Shown: piece by piece, positions 62,619-64,000 of the stretch
Layout: every line of letters starts with the position of its first letter
Position numbering within the stretch: the stretch's first letter is position 1
NCBI GenBank assembly: GCA_963849635.1
Contig: CAWKIA010000009.1
Location: 1-64,000 of the forward strand
Length of the DNA: 64,000 nucleotides
Reading direction: 5' to 3'
DNA from: CAVRUD01 sp963849635
GTDB lineage: Bacteria; Chloroflexota; Chloroflexia; Thermomicrobiales; UBA6265
Notes under the pieces: generated by a model
The model's database searches: none
Told to the model about the DNA's origin: nothing
The model's input: only the letters and a program-made list of their open reading frames with translations
Program-made: the position numbers and the translations under genes

Positions 62619-64000
62619 ATGGACGGACTTCGCTTCGACGACCTGACTCGCGGGCTCGCCCGGGGCCTTACGCGCCGCCGGCTGCTTGGCGCGGCCGCGG
62701 CGCTGCTCGGTGGCGCCTTGGCTGGCAGCGCTGCCGCCCAGACGACCTGCCCGCCCGGGCAATTGCCCAATCGCAAGGGCGACTGCTCCTGTCCCGCGGG
62801 GACCGATCCCTGCCCAAATGGCTGCTTCGACCGCAGACGTGATCCAAACAACTGCGGCGCGTGCGGCAGGACGTGTACCGGCGGCACCTGTGTCAAAGGC
62901 GAGTGCCGCTGCCCGTCCGGCACGACGTTGTGCAACGGTGCTTGCGTCGCCTCGACCGTCTTCGCATCCGACCCAACGAATTGCGGCACGTGCGGAAACG
63001 CCTGTCCGGCCGCTCCCAACGCATGCTTGACCGCAACCTGCGTCAACGGTTCCTGCGAATTTGCCGCGGTCAACGAGAGCGGCTCCTGCGACGACGGCGA
63101 TGCGTGCACGACCGGGGACATCTGTACCAACGGGGTATGCGCCGGCACGCCAGCGGTCTGCCAGCCGTGTAAGGCGTGTGCTGGCGGATCTTGCCAACCG
63201 ATCGAGTTCGACCCTGACTGCCCGACTGGCTGCTGCAATGGCGTTTGCTGCACAGCAGACGAGGCGTGCATCAGCGGCGTGTGCACACCGACGTGCATAC
63301 CGGTCCAGAGCGTTTGTAATCCGACGGCGCCGACCTGCTGTCAGAGCACGCCGACCGAATGCAGCGTCGAAGCGAATTGCACGACGACGCAGGGTGAAGC
63401 CCGGTGTTGCCGACCTGTCGGCCAGGCATGTTCCAACCGCTGCGACTGCTGTGGCAATGCTGACTGCACCAACGGAGTTTGCGGTCTTGCCGATGGTCAG
63501 CAGTGCATTAGAGTCGTCGGAATGCGCAAGCGGCGACTGCTGCAGCGGGATCTGCCGAAATCTGTTCTCCAACGATATCAACAACTGCGGGTTGTGCGGC
63601 AAAGTCTGCAACACCTCGTGGGAAGATCCCAATGACACGCTGTTTTGCGACACTGGCGTCTGCAGGTCAACGTGCAATCCGGGATTCAACACCCGATGCA
63701 ACAACATTTGCACGAATACACAGGGGCGACGCGACCAACTGCGGCGCATGTGGCCACATCTGTGGAACCGGGGAGAGTTGCTGCAGCGGCGTTTGCGTCA
63801 ACCGCAATATCGACGAGAACAACTGCGGAGCTTGCGGCACGGTTTGCGCGACTGGCCAGACCTGTTGCAACGGCATATGTACATTCCTCTCCAGCGATTT
63901 CAACAACTGCGGAACGTGCGGGCTCAGCTGCGCGCTCGGCGACTTTACCGACTGCTGCGACGGCGTCTGTGCGAACACCAACAGTAACGCTGCGATGTGC
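62619..64000 (+). CDS. exported Stig1-like tandem Cys-rich protein, partial and frameshifted
   Basis: Starts MDGLRFDDLTRGLARGLTRR with RRLLGAAAALLGGALAGSAA as a twin-arginine leader. The mature part is Cys-rich with repeated blocks: DPNNCGACGRTCTGG, DPTNCGTCGNACPAA, then after a shift near 63510 DINNCGLCGKVC, and after another near 63725 DATNCGACGHIC, DENNCGACGTVCATGQTCC and DFNNCGTCGLSC. The NCGxCG...CCxGxC pattern is that of Stig1-type modules. It runs off the window end. At least two single-base shifts occur. Likely a disulfide-rich secreted or surface protein; function unknown. Confidence 0.8.

Noticed and set aside
1..64000. CRISPR arrays, rRNA genes and tRNA genes
   Set aside because: I looked for regularly spaced repeats, rRNA core motifs and T-arm signatures and found only the tmRNA T-arm.

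Overview
The window is dense, high-GC bacterial DNA with mostly short intergenic gaps, many ATGA start/stop overlaps and GTG/TTG starts. Repertoire and style suggest a member of the Chloroflexota, probably near Thermomicrobia/Sphaerobacter: secreted proteins opening with a 'D-x-R-F-D-x-L-x-R' plus twin-arginine leader, large STAND ATPases with LuxR-type HTH tails, a MerR/B12 regulator, and GC-rich palindromic repeats. This is inference from content; no rRNA or other phylogenetic marker was compared.

Layout. 1-5.2 kb: a markedly more GC-rich block with a SnoaL/cupin protein, a DUF2171-like protein and a TIR-STAND-TPR gene broken by about ten single-base shifts. 5.4-6.9 kb: trans-translation cluster smpB, a Dabb protein and ssrA (tmRNA, tag ANQVTGTEPVALAA). 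7.2-12.6 kb: Cys-rich secreted protein, sugar isomerase-like protein, CPA2 antiporter, [2Fe-2S] thioredoxin-like ferredoxin with an EVE protein, exported cyclase. 12.7-21.7 kb: prmC, CarH-like B12 photoreceptor regulator, beta-propeller lipoprotein, SRAP protein, exported amidase with six SH3 repeats, M28-like peptidase. 21.7-28.8 kb: hemA-hemL, ppc, MBL hydrolase, GNAT. 29.2-36.6 kb: SelA-like enzyme and two acetylxylan-esterase paralogues (one lacking its nucleophile), SIS protein, B3/B4 protein, MocR regulator. 36.7-45.8 kb: CDF transporter, guaA, RusA-like resolvase, purN, MOSC, PAP2, CBS-zinc ribbon, CoA-binding protein, SDR, S41 protease. 46-56.3 kb: exported phosphoesterase, MetY-like enzyme, APC-type transporter, OsmC, DUF4395-thioredoxin pair, IpdAB-like CoA-transferase pair, Uma2 nuclease, acyl-CoA ligase. 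56.4-64 kb: two STAND-LuxR regulators flanking a truncated globin with a C-terminal extension, then a Stig1-like Cys-rich secreted protein running off the window.

How it works together: most of the window is housekeeping (tetrapyrrole entry through HemA/HemL, purines through GuaA/PurN, anaplerosis through PPC, translation quality control through SmpB/tmRNA/PrmC) with accessory sensing and secretion modules between. The most distinctive parts are the three STAND ATPases (one TIR-armed, two LuxR-type beside a globin), the B12 photoreceptor candidate, the tandem Cys-rich exported proteins, and enzyme paralogues that have lost catalytic residues.

Caveat on quality: about a dozen genes, including hemL and ppc, are interrupted by single-base shifts. 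In hemL and ppc these fall in homopolymers, and downstream motifs are intact. Many disrupted genes here are therefore probably sequencing or assembly errors rather than true pseudogenes.
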